A DNA stretch of 64,000 nt from Candidatus Scalindua sp. Its GTDB lineage: Bacteria; Planctomycetota; Brocadiia; Brocadiales; Scalinduaceae. Location: assembly GCA_030748215.1 (NCBI GenBank), contig JASMMK010000016.1, positions 1 through 64,000 on the forward strand, in the 5' to 3' direction. Of this stretch, positions 26,983 through 36,635 are shown in pieces. The translations under genes and the position numbers were made by a program. The notes beneath the pieces were generated by a model. That model did no database searches. It saw nothing but the letters and a program-made list of their open reading frames with translations, and was not told where the DNA came from. The stretch's first letter is position 1, and each line of letters begins with the position of its first letter.

Positions 26983-26988
26983 ACCTGT

Positions 26989-27816
26989 TTAACAGCTTCG
27001 CCAATCAGCATACTCTTGAAGCGAAACTCTCTTGCCGCTCTTAAGAAGTGAGTACTTCCCAAAATCACTCATATTGCTGAGTGCCTGTAGATCAAAAACA
27101 GGTCCATCCTTACAAACCATCTGGCCGTCACATACACATTGACCGCAGACACCTATACCACACTTCATATATCTTTCCAGTGACGCCTCGAATTGTATAC
27201 TATGCTTTTTACAGAAGTCGAACACTTTGGACATCATAATTTCCGGGCCGCATGTGTATATAATGTCGTATCCATGCTTATCATGCAGCTCCTCAAGGAT
27301 GTCTGTTGGGTATCCTTTAATACCTTCGCTTCCATCGTCTGTAAAGAGCGTGATGTCCTTGTAACGATTTTTGAAGAACAGTGATGTACTGGTGGACGCT
27401 CCCATGAGAATTGTTGGACTGTTGTCCTGCAACTTTTCGATAAGCACAGTTACAGATGCCATTCCGCAACCGCCTCCTATTACACAGACACTCCCTTTCC
27501 CGTTCTTAATACTATCCGGAAAACTGTACCCATGGCCGAACGGACCTCTAATGCCCATCTGATCACCAGGTACCATCTTGTGAAGGAGTTTTGTAAAATT
27601 GCCTCTTTCAAGAACTGTAATCCCGAAGAAGTCGTCACTCAAATATGATACTGCAAACGGTTTCTCATCAATGCCAGGCAGCCAGACCATAATGAATTGT
27701 CCTGGGTTGTAATCAATCTTGTGTCTAAACATAAATGACTTTGTCCCGTTAGACTCATCAAAGATCTTATCAATCTTCAACATTACCGGCTGATCAAAAG
27801 CAGAAAACTCATTCAT
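26989..27816 (-). CDS. pyrK: Dihydroorotate dehydrogenase electron transfer subunit
   Basis: The 275-residue PyrK binds FAD and a 2Fe-2S cluster and passes electrons from the PyrD active site to NAD+. The ferredoxin-reductase-like region has KPFAVSYL and IRGPFGHGYSFP; the C-terminus carries the cysteine cluster CGIGVCGQC with a further Cys in VCKDGP. The ATG at 27816 overlaps the end of pyrD by 8 bases; an in-frame TTG 12 bases upstream is less likely. Confidence 0.92.
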   Translation of the reverse strand: MNEFSAFDQPVMLKIDKIFDESNGTKSFMFRHKIDYNPGQFIMVWLPGIDEKPFAVSYLSDDFFGITVLERGNFTKLLHKMVPGDQMGIRGPFGHGYSFPDSIKNGKGSVCVIGGGCGMASVTVLIEKLQDNSPTILMGASTSTSLFFKNRYKDITLFTDDGSEGIKGYPTDILEELHDKHGYDIIYTCGPEIMMSKVFDFCKKHSIQFEASLERYMKCGIGVCGQCVCDGQMVCKDGPVFDLQALSNMSDFGKYSLLKSGKRVSLQEYADWRSC

Positions 27817-28729
27817 GGGCAATTCCAATCATCTCATCTATAGAATTATAGCTGTTTTCAGACATCCATTCCTCCATTTCCAGGCATATTTTCCTGAAGA
27901 CGTCTATTCCCCTATCATATATTCCTGTACCAACTCCAATGGCAGTTGCGCCGGCCATTATCATCTCGATGGCATGGCGGCCTGTAGAGATGCCTCCAGT
28001 ACCGATTATAGGGATTTTAACTGATTCGTATATGTCATATACACAACGCGTTGCAACAGGCCTCAAGGCCTGCCCTGAGACTCCTCCTACCTTATATGAT
28101 AGTACCGGTTTGCGTGCCTCTATGTTAATTATCATACCAGGACCGAGTGTATTAACGGCTGTTATGGCATCGGCACCGGCATTCTCGGCAGCTTTAGCTA
28201 AGTTACCTATTTCTGGTATGTTAGGTGATAATTTGACAAATATAGGCAGTTTACTGGCTTTTCTGACAGCAGAAACTATCTCTCCTGTGCTTTCAGGTGT
28301 TCCCTGGCCAGCCAGAAGCCCGAATCCGGGTGTGTGAGGACAAGAAAGCGGAAGTTCGATAGCCGAAAACTCATTACCTGACAGTTTATCCACAACACGT
28401 ACGAAATCGTCCGGTTCTGTGCCGATAATACTCGCAATCACGGGTATTGACACTTCATTTAAGTTTGAAAATTCCCTGGCTGTCTCCTCAGCGCCGGGGT
28501 TTGAATACCCGACGGCATTCAACATGCCTCCTTCAAAGGGAATGACGGTAGGGTTCTTGTGTCCCTCTCTTGCTTCAAAACTAACCGATTTGATAGTGGC
28601 AGCACCAACTCCACTCTCTGCAACCCGTTCCAGCAGGGATTTGGATGTGCCGAGAAATCCTGATGGAAGAACAGTCGGGTTTGACATCTTTATCCCGCAC
28701 AGATCAATATTGAGGTTCGCTGTAGTCAT
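27809..28729 (-). CDS. pyrD: Dihydroorotate dehydrogenase, class 1B catalytic subunit
   Basis: The 306-residue FMN enzyme oxidises dihydroorotate to orotate in pyrimidine synthesis. It is a class 1B form because the base is cysteine (LPLSCPHTPGFG), it has VNTLGPGM and GTGGISTGRHAIEM FMN-binding segments, and it is followed by overlapping pyrK, its NAD-linked partner. Both subunits lie on the minus strand in one operon. Confidence 0.95.
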   Translation of the reverse strand: MTTANLNIDLCGIKMSNPTVLPSGFLGTSKSLLERVAESGVGAATIKSVSFEAREGHKNPTVIPFEGGMLNAVGYSNPGAEETAREFSNLNEVSIPVIASIIGTEPDDFVRVVDKLSGNEFSAIELPLSCPHTPGFGLLAGQGTPESTGEIVSAVRKASKLPIFVKLSPNIPEIGNLAKAAENAGADAITAVNTLGPGMIINIEARKPVLSYKVGGVSGQALRPVATRCVYDIYESVKIPIIGTGGISTGRHAIEMIMAGATAIGVGTGIYDRGIDVFRKICLEMEEWMSENSYNSIDEMIGIAHE

Positions 28730-28981
28730 TTTTTAGACTGAACTTACAGATTAAGTAAGAAGTTGAAATAATCTTATAGCCAATGGCATGGAGTATACCA
28801 AAAGGTCAGAATTTGTTGAAGGTATATTTTGAATGTTCTTAAATATTGACATTTCGCAGGAAATATGCATTTATATTCTTAATTGAAGTTTCATGAGTGC
28901 CGGGTAAAAATAGTCTCAATTTAAAGGGAATGAGCACTTCTAAGTCTGTTTTTGTAGTCTTTACATTAATTACATAATATT

Positions 28982-29698
28982 ATGCTTACTTTTCTCGGAT
29001 ATCTATTACTCATATTTGTTATTTCATCTATTGGGGGGCTGTTCCCTCTGGTGAGGAGCTGGTCCAAAAACAATATCAGGTTGATAGTCAGTTTTGGTGT
29101 GGGAGTCCTATTTGGAAGTTGCTTTTTTTATATGCTGCCTGAAATCTCCCAGCCTCTCGGCAGCAGTGTCGGCATACCGATATTGATCGGTTTTTTTATT
29201 ATTTATATACTCGAAAAATTTGTAATGGTGCATTCTTGCGAAGAGGATGTATGTGACGTTCATACAATAGGACTCTCCGCATTTTTAGGTATTTCATTCC
29301 ATAGCCTGATAGAAGGGATGTCAATGGGTGCCGGATTTCTTACGAAAGATATTGGCATAATAATATTTCTGGCAATTGTCGTTCACAAATTTCCTTCCGC
29401 GCTCTCTCTTACCGGTATTCTTATGCATGGGGGATACAAAAAAGTAAAGATCATAAAACTGGTACTGATCTTTGCATTGACTACACCTATAGGTGCTCTC
29501 ATCTCTTTCTTCGTTCTAAAAAACCTGCATGAGAATGTAATTACCTGGGCAATTGGAATATCTTCCGGGACTTTCTTATATATTGCCAGCAGTGATCTTT
29601 TACCATTTGTTCACCAACATAATCCCAGGAAGTTTTATAATCTGTATAGCCTTGCGCTAGGCCTCTCCTTAATGTGGCTCGGTAGATATTTCCTTTAG
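28982..29698 (+). CDS. ZIP-family metal transporter
   Basis: The 238-residue protein is a ZIP permease with about eight hydrophobic segments and a paired metal-site pattern: GISFHSLIEGMSMGAGF (near 105-121, TM4) and VVHKFPSALSL (near 137-147, TM5), in which histidine and glutamate coordinate the metal. It probably imports Zn2+ or another divalent metal. It is only 14 bases upstream of a DUF318-type permease, so the two may be an operon. Confidence 0.85.
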   Translation: MLTFLGYLLLIFVISSIGGLFPLVRSWSKNNIRLIVSFGVGVLFGSCFFYMLPEISQPLGSSVGIPILIGFFIIYILEKFVMVHSCEEDVCDVHTIGLSAFLGISFHSLIEGMSMGAGFLTKDIGIIIFLAIVVHKFPSALSLTGILMHGGYKKVKIIKLVLIFALTTPIGALISFFVLKNLHENVITWAIGISSGTFLYIASSDLLPFVHQHNPRKFYNLYSLALGLSLMWLGRYFL

Positions 29699-29712
29699 TT
29701 CATTAACACTGT

Positions 29713-30840
29713 ATGGAATTAATTAAACTGTTTTTTTTTAGTATTTGGGAAATATTCCAACTCTTAGCACCATTCATGTTAATAGGGTTGCTATTGGCAG
29801 GAATGATTCATGTTTTTATTCCTCGATATATGATTCAGCGTCTCATGGGTGGAAAAGGATTGTTAAGTGTCATCACATCTGCGGCTTTAGGTATTCCGCT
29901 CCCTATATGTAGCTGTGCTGTCGTTCCTGTCTCTATTGAACTTCATCGCAAAGGCGCCAGCAAACCATCAATAATGTCATTTCTGATTACTACTCCTGAG
30001 TCCGGAACTGATTCAATTATGATAACGTGGGGATTATTGGGACCATTTATGGCTATTGCCCGGCCAATAGCAAGTTTCTTCTCTGCACTATTGGCAGGTT
30101 TTTTTGCTGTCGGACTGCTCAGGGATAGTGATAGAAATGATAGCAGCAAACAAGAAGATACCAGCTGTACCGACCAATGTGATGACCGTGGAATCGAGAG
30201 TTTTGATGATGACGAAAACCATGGGGGAATATTCCTGAGTTTCAAAAGAATATTGAGTTATGCCTTTAAAAAAATGGCAGATGAAATTGTTTTTTCACTG
30301 TTAGTTGGACTTTTGCTGGCAGGCTTGATCATTATTGCTTTTCCTGATAATCTTGCGATGTATGGACTGGAAAAGGGTATAATACCCATGTTGATTATGT
30401 TGGCAGCAAGTGTTCCTCTTTATATGTGTGCGTCTGCCAGCACACCTATTGCGGCGGCTCTCATAGTTAAGGGAATCAGTCCCGGTGCGGCAATGGTCTT
30501 TCTATTAGCAGGCCCAGCAACTAATGTTACCACTATTACCATGTTGACCAGACAATTTGGTGGTAGGTTCGTCCAAATTTACCTGGTATCTATTATTGCA
30601 GGTGCCCTGATATCCGGTTATGTTTTCGACTATCTGTTATTACTTTCAGGAATAACCATTGTACCGACAATGAGCATGGACAGTCACTCAATCATTGGTG
30701 CTTTCCAGTGGGTTTCGGCATTGCTACTTATTGCTCTTATGATTTGGCGTTTCTGGAATGGTGCTGCCAGAACAGGTTTAAAGGATTTGTCTAATAATGT
30801 ATTTGGGCTATTGAGAAAAAAACCGGATTCTAAAGCATGA
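29713..30840 (+). CDS. SO_0444/YraQ-type permease (Cu/Zn efflux candidate)
   Basis: The 375-residue protein is a two-repeat permease: LGIPLPICSCAVVPVSIE near residue 60 and ASVPLYMCASASTPIAAA near 235, each followed by a conserved loop (FLITTPESG and FLLAGPATN). An acidic, Cys-containing loop (SKQEDTSCTDQCDD, near 145-160) separates the halves and could bind metal. Relatives named SO_0444 are proposed Cu/Zn efflux carriers. Pairing with a ZIP gene supports a metal role. Confidence 0.82.
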   Translation: MELIKLFFFSIWEIFQLLAPFMLIGLLLAGMIHVFIPRYMIQRLMGGKGLLSVITSAALGIPLPICSCAVVPVSIELHRKGASKPSIMSFLITTPESGTDSIMITWGLLGPFMAIARPIASFFSALLAGFFAVGLLRDSDRNDSSKQEDTSCTDQCDDRGIESFDDDENHGGIFLSFKRILSYAFKKMADEIVFSLLVGLLLAGLIIIAFPDNLAMYGLEKGIIPMLIMLAASVPLYMCASASTPIAAALIVKGISPGAAMVFLLAGPATNVTTITMLTRQFGGRFVQIYLVSIIAGALISGYVFDYLLLLSGITIVPTMSMDSHSIIGAFQWVSALLLIALMIWRFWNGAARTGLKDLSNNVFGLLRKKPDSKA

Positions 30841-30901
30841 AGTGATGAGTAAGAGAGAAATCGGGCTTTACTAATTTTTATATTTTTGGAGTTCAAAACA
30901 G

Positions 30902-31381
30902 ATGCGAGTTTTAGGAATAGATCCGGGCACAATGGTAACCGGCTTTGGGATTGTTGATGATATTAGAGGCAAATTGTCCTCAGTGAGCTTCGGTACTATT
31001 GAAGGCAAGCGAAAAGATTCGTTTCCGGATAGGCTTAAAATGATGTTCGATGGATTAAATAAAGCTATCGAAGAGTACAAACCTGACCAGATCGCATTGG
31101 AGAGCGCATTTTATGGAAAAAGCGTAAAAGCGGCTATAAAAATAGGTGAAGCCAGGGGGGTTGCAATAGTGTGTGCAGCATTAGCAGACATCCCTCTATT
31201 TGAGTATGCTCCAACTGAAGTGAAGAGGGCAGTTGTCGGTTCAGGCAATGCCCAAAAGGTACAGGTGAGCAAGATGGTAAAGATTCTTTTATCATTATCT
31301 GAAGTACCTGAAAAGTATGATGCGACAGATGCTCTGGCAATCGCCATATGCCATTGTCATAGAATGAAATTGACGGTTTAA
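30902..31381 (+). CDS. ruvC: Holliday junction endonuclease
   Basis: The 159-residue protein has the four RuvC catalytic acids: D7 (GIDPGT), E67 (ALESAF), and D140/D143 (YDATDALAIAICH). RuvC cuts Holliday junctions with RuvAB during recombination. ruvA and ruvB are not adjacent. The start is ATG, 62 bases after the permease gene. Confidence 0.95.
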   Translation: MRVLGIDPGTMVTGFGIVDDIRGKLSSVSFGTIEGKRKDSFPDRLKMMFDGLNKAIEEYKPDQIALESAFYGKSVKAAIKIGEARGVAIVCAALADIPLFEYAPTEVKRAVVGSGNAQKVQVSKMVKILLSLSEVPEKYDATDALAIAICHCHRMKLTV

Positions 31382-31476
31382 TCTTGACAGAGATGTCGTA
31401 ACAGTTATAATTTCTAGTTTGGATAATTTTTTCTGAATTGTTGTAATTTCTTATAAATTAAGCTATTAAGGAAATT

Positions 31477-32481
31477 ATGGATCTGGCTGTAGAAGAAAAT
31501 AATATAAAAAACGGTGAAAACAATACCATTTTGATTGAGGATGTCTCACCTTCTGGTTTTGATGTCAAAAAATCTAAGATTGTAGGCACGAAAGGTATTT
31601 CAATGGAAGAAGCAATTAACAAATCCAGGGTCTTAATTGAGGCGCTACCCTATATCCAGTCTTTTAAGGATAAGATAGTAGTTGTAAAATTTGGCGGTAG
31701 CGCAATGGTAGACAAGGACACCTTTAAAAGCGTACTTCAAGATATGGTTTTTATGAAGTCTATAGGCATGAAACCGGTTATCGTACATGGCGGTGGCCCG
31801 TTCATAAGCAGTGAAATGGAAAAAAGAGGTAAAAAACCTAATTTTATAAATGGATATCGCGTTACCGACAAGGAGACATTGGACATTGCTATCGATGTGC
31901 TTACTAATCAGATAGGCAATCAGATAATAGATCAGATAGAAAAAATGGGAGCAAAAGGTGTATGCGTATGGAGTGGTGACGACAGTCCAATCAAAGGCCG
32001 AAAGCTTGTCAGTAAAAGTGATGATGGCTCTGTGACAGATGATCTTGGTTACGTGGGTGAACTTACTGAGATAAAACATGATAGCTTTATTAGTTTATTT
32101 GATGACGAACAAATACCGATAGTGTCTCCAATTGCAAAAGGTACCGACGGGGAAAATTATAATGTAAATGCAGATAATGTGGCATCGTTTGTGGCAGGTG
32201 CTTTGAAGGCCGAAAAACTGGTTTTCATATCTAACACTCATGGAATATCAACTGATCCGTCTGATCCGGAGGCATTTGTCTCTACGTTACATGAAGACGA
32301 GGTCAATAAATTGATAAAGAGTGGGGTGATAAGTGGAGGAATGCTACCGAAAGCGAATGCCTGTATTTCTGCCATGAGAGTGGGAGTAAAGAAAGCGCAC
32401 ATTATTGACGGACATATACCACATTCACTATTGCTTGAGATCTTTACTGATAAGGGTATTGGAACCCAGATCATTGTTTAA
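31477..32481 (+). CDS. argB: Acetylglutamate kinase
   Basis: The 334-residue enzyme phosphorylates N-acetylglutamate in arginine synthesis. The amino acid kinase fold shows KFGGSAM, HGGGPFIS and YNVNADNVASFVAGAL. It is about 35 residues longer than typical because of an N-terminal extension (MDLAVEENNIKNGEN...) before the conserved start near residue 45. An N-terminal extension is found in arginine-inhibited ArgB, so feedback control is possible, as inference. argD and argF follow. Confidence 0.93.
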   Translation: MDLAVEENNIKNGENNTILIEDVSPSGFDVKKSKIVGTKGISMEEAINKSRVLIEALPYIQSFKDKIVVVKFGGSAMVDKDTFKSVLQDMVFMKSIGMKPVIVHGGGPFISSEMEKRGKKPNFINGYRVTDKETLDIAIDVLTNQIGNQIIDQIEKMGAKGVCVWSGDDSPIKGRKLVSKSDDGSVTDDLGYVGELTEIKHDSFISLFDDEQIPIVSPIAKGTDGENYNVNADNVASFVAGALKAEKLVFISNTHGISTDPSDPEAFVSTLHEDEVNKLIKSGVISGGMLPKANACISAMRVGVKKAHIIDGHIPHSLLLEIFTDKGIGTQIIV

Positions 32482-32644
32482 TATAGATAATACACATTTT
32501 CAGATGAGTATTTTCGGCAGTGTTGTAATCAGATGTTTTTAAGAGTTGGTCTTTTTGATATTCACCCACTTCAGAAAGACCCTACAGCATTCCATTTTTC
32601 TATTTCCTATTAACGCAGGAAATCCGCATAAAGGAATTTAAATT

Positions 32645-33829
32645 ATGAATAAAAGCGAAGTACTTGATAACTATAACAATTATGTAATTCCAAATTATCC
32701 TCGACATCCTTTTGTGATCGCCAGGGGTGACGGAGTGCATCTTTGGGATACAGACGGCAAGCGTTACCTGGACCTTTTTTCCGGATGGGCTGTCAGTTCG
32801 CTGGGACATTGCAATCCTGAAGTTACGAAGGCAATGCAGGAGCAGGCAGCAACGCTGGTACATGTGCCAAATATATTCTATTCTGAACCACAGGGACGTC
32901 TTGCAAAATACATTTCTGAAAACTCATTTAACGGACAGTGCTTCTTTTGTAACAGTGGGGCAGAAGCAAATGAGGCAGCTATTAAATTGGCCAGAATCCA
33001 TAGTTCCAAAAAAGGTAAATATAAAATCATCACGATGAAAGATTCGTTTCATGGAAGGACCCTTGCAACTGTAACTGCAACAGCTCAGCCAAAATACCAT
33101 AGTGGCTTTGCTCCACTCATTGAGGGCTTTGCGTATGTATCATTTAATAACCTGAAAGAGATTGAAGATGCTATTGATGACAAGACGTGTGGCATTATGC
33201 TTGAGCCTATCCAGGGAGAGGGAGGAATTAATGTTGCAGATAAAGAGTATATGGAGGGACTAAGAAAGATTTGCGATAATAATGATATCCTATTGATTTT
33301 TGATGAAGTACAGTGTGGTATGGGAAGGACCGGAAAGTACTTTGCATATCAGCATTATGACATAACTCCTGATATCATGACTCTTGCAAAGGCACTTGGA
33401 AATGGTACTGCTGTAGGCGCTATGGAGGCAACTAAAGAGGTTGCCAGGAGCCTGGTGCCGGGAAGCCATGCTTCAACTTTCGGGGGAAACCCTCTTGCAT
33501 GTGCAGCAGCAACAGCAGTGTTTGAAGTCATTGAGTCGGAAGAGTTGTTGGACAACACTACAAAAATGGGCAATTATGCTTTTGAACAGATAAGAGGCAT
33601 GGCAAAAGAGCTTGATGTTATTAAAGAAGTAAGAGGCATCGGATTGATGATAGGCATAGAGCTCAAAATCCCTGCAGCAGATGTGGTAAAAAAGTGTATG
33701 GATGAAGGGTTGTTATTGAACTGTACGCATGACAGTGTGATACGAGTCATGCCGCAGCTGAATATAACAAAGGAACATATAGACGAAGGTCTGGGGATAT
33801 TAAAAAATATTTTAAAATCTGTTAATTAA
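32645..33829 (+). CDS. argD: Acetylornithine aminotransferase
   Basis: The 394-residue PLP enzyme moves the amino group from glutamate to N-acetylglutamate-5-semialdehyde. Conserved parts are NSGAEANEAAIKLARI (near residue 100), IFDEVQCGMGRTGK (near 222) and the PLP lysine in TLAKALGNG (near 249). It fits ArgD rather than gamma-aminobutyrate transaminase because it lies between argB and argF. It is 13 bases before argF. Confidence 0.93.
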   Translation: MNKSEVLDNYNNYVIPNYPRHPFVIARGDGVHLWDTDGKRYLDLFSGWAVSSLGHCNPEVTKAMQEQAATLVHVPNIFYSEPQGRLAKYISENSFNGQCFFCNSGAEANEAAIKLARIHSSKKGKYKIITMKDSFHGRTLATVTATAQPKYHSGFAPLIEGFAYVSFNNLKEIEDAIDDKTCGIMLEPIQGEGGINVADKEYMEGLRKICDNNDILLIFDEVQCGMGRTGKYFAYQHYDITPDIMTLAKALGNGTAVGAMEATKEVARSLVPGSHASTFGGNPLACAAATAVFEVIESEELLDNTTKMGNYAFEQIRGMAKELDVIKEVRGIGLMIGIELKIPAADVVKKCMDEGLLLNCTHDSVIRVMPQLNITKEHIDEGLGILKNILKSVN

Positions 33830-33842
33830 TTATAGGTGAAAC

Positions 33843-34769
33843 ATGCAGTGTAAAGACCTGGTTTCAGTTGCGGATCTTGAGAGTAATGATATTGAAAAGC
33901 TGTTCGCACTAACAGCAGAAATGAAGGAGTCCAATAAAAGAGGTGATACGGATCTCTGTCTTGCCGGCAAAACTCTTGGAATGATCTTTGAGAAAAGCTC
34001 TATGCGAACAAGGGTCTCCTTTGAAGTCGCAATGACGCAAATGGGTGGACATGCAATATATCTGACCAAGCATGATATAAATCTTGGTGAGCGTGAATCC
34101 ATAAAAGACGTCTCAAAGGTTTTATCCCGGTATATCGATTGTATTGCAATCAGGACATATGATCATAAAACAGTTACTGAGCTTGCCGAATGTTCCTCTA
34201 TACCTGTGATAAATGCACTTTCTGACTATACACATCCGTGTCAGGCACTTACTGACTTATTCACTGTAAAAGAGAAGTTAGGCGCTCTTGACAACATTAA
34301 GATAGCCTACGTTGGCGATGGAAATAACGTTGCAAGGTCGTTAGCCTTTTTATGTGCAAAGCTTAAAGTAACGTGTGTGGTTGCTTCTCCGGAAAACTAT
34401 GAATTATCTACAGAGTTCTTAGATGAGCTTGAAAGTAATGTCAAAGGTAAGGACTCCTACATAAAACAGATCAGCGATCCAATAAAAGCAGTTAAAGATG
34501 CAGATGTAATTTACACTGATACATGGATTAGCATGGGAGAGGAAGAAGAAGCCGAAACCAGACGAAAAGATTTTAATGGTTTTCAGGTCAATAGTAAATT
34601 GATCTCACATGCAAAGAAGGGCGTCTTTGTCATGCATTGTCTACCTGCTCATCGTGGTGAGGAGATTACGGACGAGGTTATTGATGGCGAACATTCTGTC
34701 GTATATGATCAGGCAGAAAACAGATTACATGTCCAAAAAGCACTGCTAAAGCTTCTCATCAACAAGTAA
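33843..34769 (+). CDS. argF: Ornithine carbamoyltransferase
   Basis: The 308-residue enzyme condenses ornithine and carbamoyl phosphate to citrulline. The carbamoyl-phosphate motif is SSMRTRVSFE (an STRTR variant with Met), with HPCQALTDL and the ornithine-side DTWISMG and MHCLPAHRGEEIT. It is the third gene of the arg cluster. The Met in the phosphate loop is not unusual for the family. Confidence 0.95.
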   Translation: MQCKDLVSVADLESNDIEKLFALTAEMKESNKRGDTDLCLAGKTLGMIFEKSSMRTRVSFEVAMTQMGGHAIYLTKHDINLGERESIKDVSKVLSRYIDCIAIRTYDHKTVTELAECSSIPVINALSDYTHPCQALTDLFTVKEKLGALDNIKIAYVGDGNNVARSLAFLCAKLKVTCVVASPENYELSTEFLDELESNVKGKDSYIKQISDPIKAVKDADVIYTDTWISMGEEEEAETRRKDFNGFQVNSKLISHAKKGVFVMHCLPAHRGEEITDEVIDGEHSVVYDQAENRLHVQKALLKLLINK

Positions 34770-34840
34770 GCTTAGTTTTGTCCAGATGATATTTTATTTA
34801 ATATGTAGTACATTTAAGACGGATAGAGGTACATACTATA

Positions 34841-35557
34841 ATGCGAATAGACGGAAGAAAACCGGATGAGATGCGCCCGGTATCAATAGAGAGAAACTAT
34901 ACAAAATTTGCCCACGGATCTGTTCTTATAGCGGTTGGAAACACCAAGGTAATATGCACTGCTTCGATTGAAGAGAGCGTACCGCCACACAAAAAAAATT
35001 CAGGTGAGGGCTGGATCACTGCAGAGTATTCTCTGCTGCCCGGTTCTACGCCAAGAAGAGTGCCAAGGGAATCGTCCAGAGGTAAGGTAGGCGGACGTAC
35101 TCATGAGATTCAAAGGCTGATAGGAAGGTCTATGCGTGCCATAGCTGATCTTTCGGCAATAGGGGAGAGGACAATATGGATTGATTGTGATGTCATCCAG
35201 GCTGATGGCGGAACACGGGTCGCAGCTATTACCGGTGCATATGTCGCTTTAGTAGATGCAATAAGCTGGCTGAAGAAAAACGCTGAAATCACAGGAGAAC
35301 CTCTTCTGGGTAGTGTGGCGGCAGTGAGTGTGGGCGTAGTAGATAGTGTCCCATTGTGTGACCTGTGTTACGAGGAGGATGTTACTGCAGATGTTGACAT
35401 GAATATTGTCATGACCGGTAATGGTGAGTATATCGAGGTACAGGGCACCGCGGAAAAACAGACGTTCACTGAAGAAGAGCTTGCTCAAATGATGCAACAG
35501 GCGAAAAAGGGAATAAGCGAATTAACCCTGATTCAGAAGGATGCATTGCAGGACTAG
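34841..35557 (+). CDS. rph: Ribonuclease PH
   Basis: The 238-residue phosphorolytic 3'-5' exoribonuclease trims tRNA 3' ends. The N-terminal [14 protein letters not shown], the [29 protein letters not shown] segment and the [13 protein letters not shown] segment are signature parts. It overlaps or nearly abuts rdgB, as in many bacteria. Confidence 0.96.
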   Translation: MRIDGRKPDEMRPVSIERNYTKFAHGSVLIAVGNTKVICTASIEESVPPHKKNSGEGWITAEYSLLPGSTPRRVPRESSRGKVGGRTHEIQRLIGRSMRAIADLSAIGERTIWIDCDVIQADGGTRVAAITGAYVALVDAISWLKKNAEITGEPLLGSVAAVSVGVVDSVPLCDLCYEEDVTADVDMNIVMTGNGEYIEVQGTAEKQTFTEEELAQMMQQAKKGISELTLIQKDALQD

Positions 35558-35564
35558 TGTCATT

Positions 35565-36182
35565 ATGATCAAGACAACCGGAATCGTAATTGGGACTCAC
35601 AATAAAAACAAGAAAGAGGAGATCAGAAAAATCCTGACTGGGATGTCTCTACCACTGCTGGATCTGGACGATTTTGATGATGCCCCGGACGTTGTTGAAG
35701 ATGGCATTACTTTTGAGGAAAATGCGACTAAAAAAGCTCTGGAGCTGGCAGGCTTTTGTAACATGTGTGTTATGGCAGACGATTCAGGGTTGGAGATAGA
35801 TGCGCTGGATAAACGACCGGGTGTTTATTCCTCCAGATATTGTGGTGAGGAAACAGGTTACAAAGAAAAATGTCTAAAATTGTTTGAGGAATTAGAGGGC
35901 GTTCCTTTTGATAAGAGAACAGCAAGATTTCGTTGTACAATTGCCCTGGCAGAGCCGGGAAAATTGCACTTTGTTGTAGAGGCCAGCTGTGAAGGCCTAA
36001 TTAATACTGAACCACTCGGTAGAAATGGTTTCGGATATGATCCTATATTTTATATACCGGAATATAAACAGACAATGGCGGAATTAGGTTCGGATGTAAA
36101 GAACCGGATTAGCCACAGGGCATTAGCTCTGGGTCTTTTCAAAGAGCGGTTGAATAAATTTATGAAAGGAGAATTACATTGA
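35565..36182 (+). CDS. rdgB: XTP/dITP diphosphatase
   Basis: The ATG at 35565 (MIKTTGIVIGTHNKNK) is chosen because the family begins with that GTHNKNK motif; another ATG at 35541 overlaps rph. The roughly 205-residue enzyme hydrolyses non-canonical purine nucleotides. VMADDSGLEIDAL and RNGFGYDPIF are catalytic motifs. The stop codon TGA overlaps the TTG start of the cytochrome gene. Confidence 0.93.
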   Translation: MIKTTGIVIGTHNKNKKEEIRKILTGMSLPLLDLDDFDDAPDVVEDGITFEENATKKALELAGFCNMCVMADDSGLEIDALDKRPGVYSSRYCGEETGYKEKCLKLFEELEGVPFDKRTARFRCTIALAEPGKLHFVVEASCEGLINTEPLGRNGFGYDPIFYIPEYKQTMAELGSDVKNRISHRALALGLFKERLNKFMKGELH

Positions 36183-36517
36183 GAAGCAAGGTTATAGTAT
36201 CTTTACTGTTATTAGTTGCAACATTTAGTTTCGGTTTTTCAAATATATATGCTGATGATATAGACACAACTACCATATATGCGGAAAAGTGTGCGTTATG
36301 TCATGGTGAAGACGGTAAAGGAACACCTACAGGCATAGATTTTGGAACAAAGGATTTCACTGATAAAGAGTGGCAGGCTTCTCGTACTGACGATGAGTTT
36401 GTCAACTCAATTACTCATGGAAATCCCGACAATGACAATTATCTCCCATTTGGTGATATGTTGTCAGAAGAAGAGATTAAGGCAATGGTGCCTCATGTTA
36501 GAACATTTGCACATTGA
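36179..36517 (+). CDS. Small periplasmic c-type cytochrome
   Basis: The 112-residue protein starts at TTG, overlapping the rdgB stop (TTGA), with an AAAGGAGAA Shine-Dalgarno inside rdgB. A signal peptide (about residues 1-25) is followed by one haem motif CALCH (C38, C41, H42), with the sixth ligand probably Met in FGDML. The class I fold and length suggest a soluble periplasmic electron carrier. Its partners are not adjacent. A 17-bp hairpin follows the gene. Confidence 0.85.
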   Translation: MRSKVIVSLLLLVATFSFGFSNIYADDIDTTTIYAEKCALCHGEDGKGTPTGIDFGTKDFTDKEWQASRTDDEFVNSITHGNPDNDNYLPFGDMLSEEEIKAMVPHVRTFAH

Positions 36518-36523
36518 GCTGTA

Positions 36524-36564
36524 TCCGATTTTTCACAGGGTTATAGCCCCTGTGAAAAATCGGA
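36524..36564 (+). terminator. Strong 17-bp hairpin after the cytochrome gene
   Basis: TCCGATTTTTCACAGGG (36524-36540) and CCCTGTGAAAAATCGGA (36548-36564) form a perfect 17-bp stem with a 7-base loop. It lies 6 bases after the cytochrome stop and 71 bases before lepA. A T-run is present only modestly (AAATTTTAATT), so it may also stabilise the upstream mRNA rather than terminate. Confidence 0.65.
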
Positions 36565-36635
36565 AATTTTAATTAATAGTTCCTGTATTTGTACACAGGG
36601 TAGATAGTCACTAATCGTTGTAGTCGGAGTTTCAT

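Noticed and set aside
32548-32581. GGTCTTT/AAAGACC inverted repeat between argB and argD
   Set aside because: Only 7 bp with a 20-base loop and no T-run; too weak to call a terminator.
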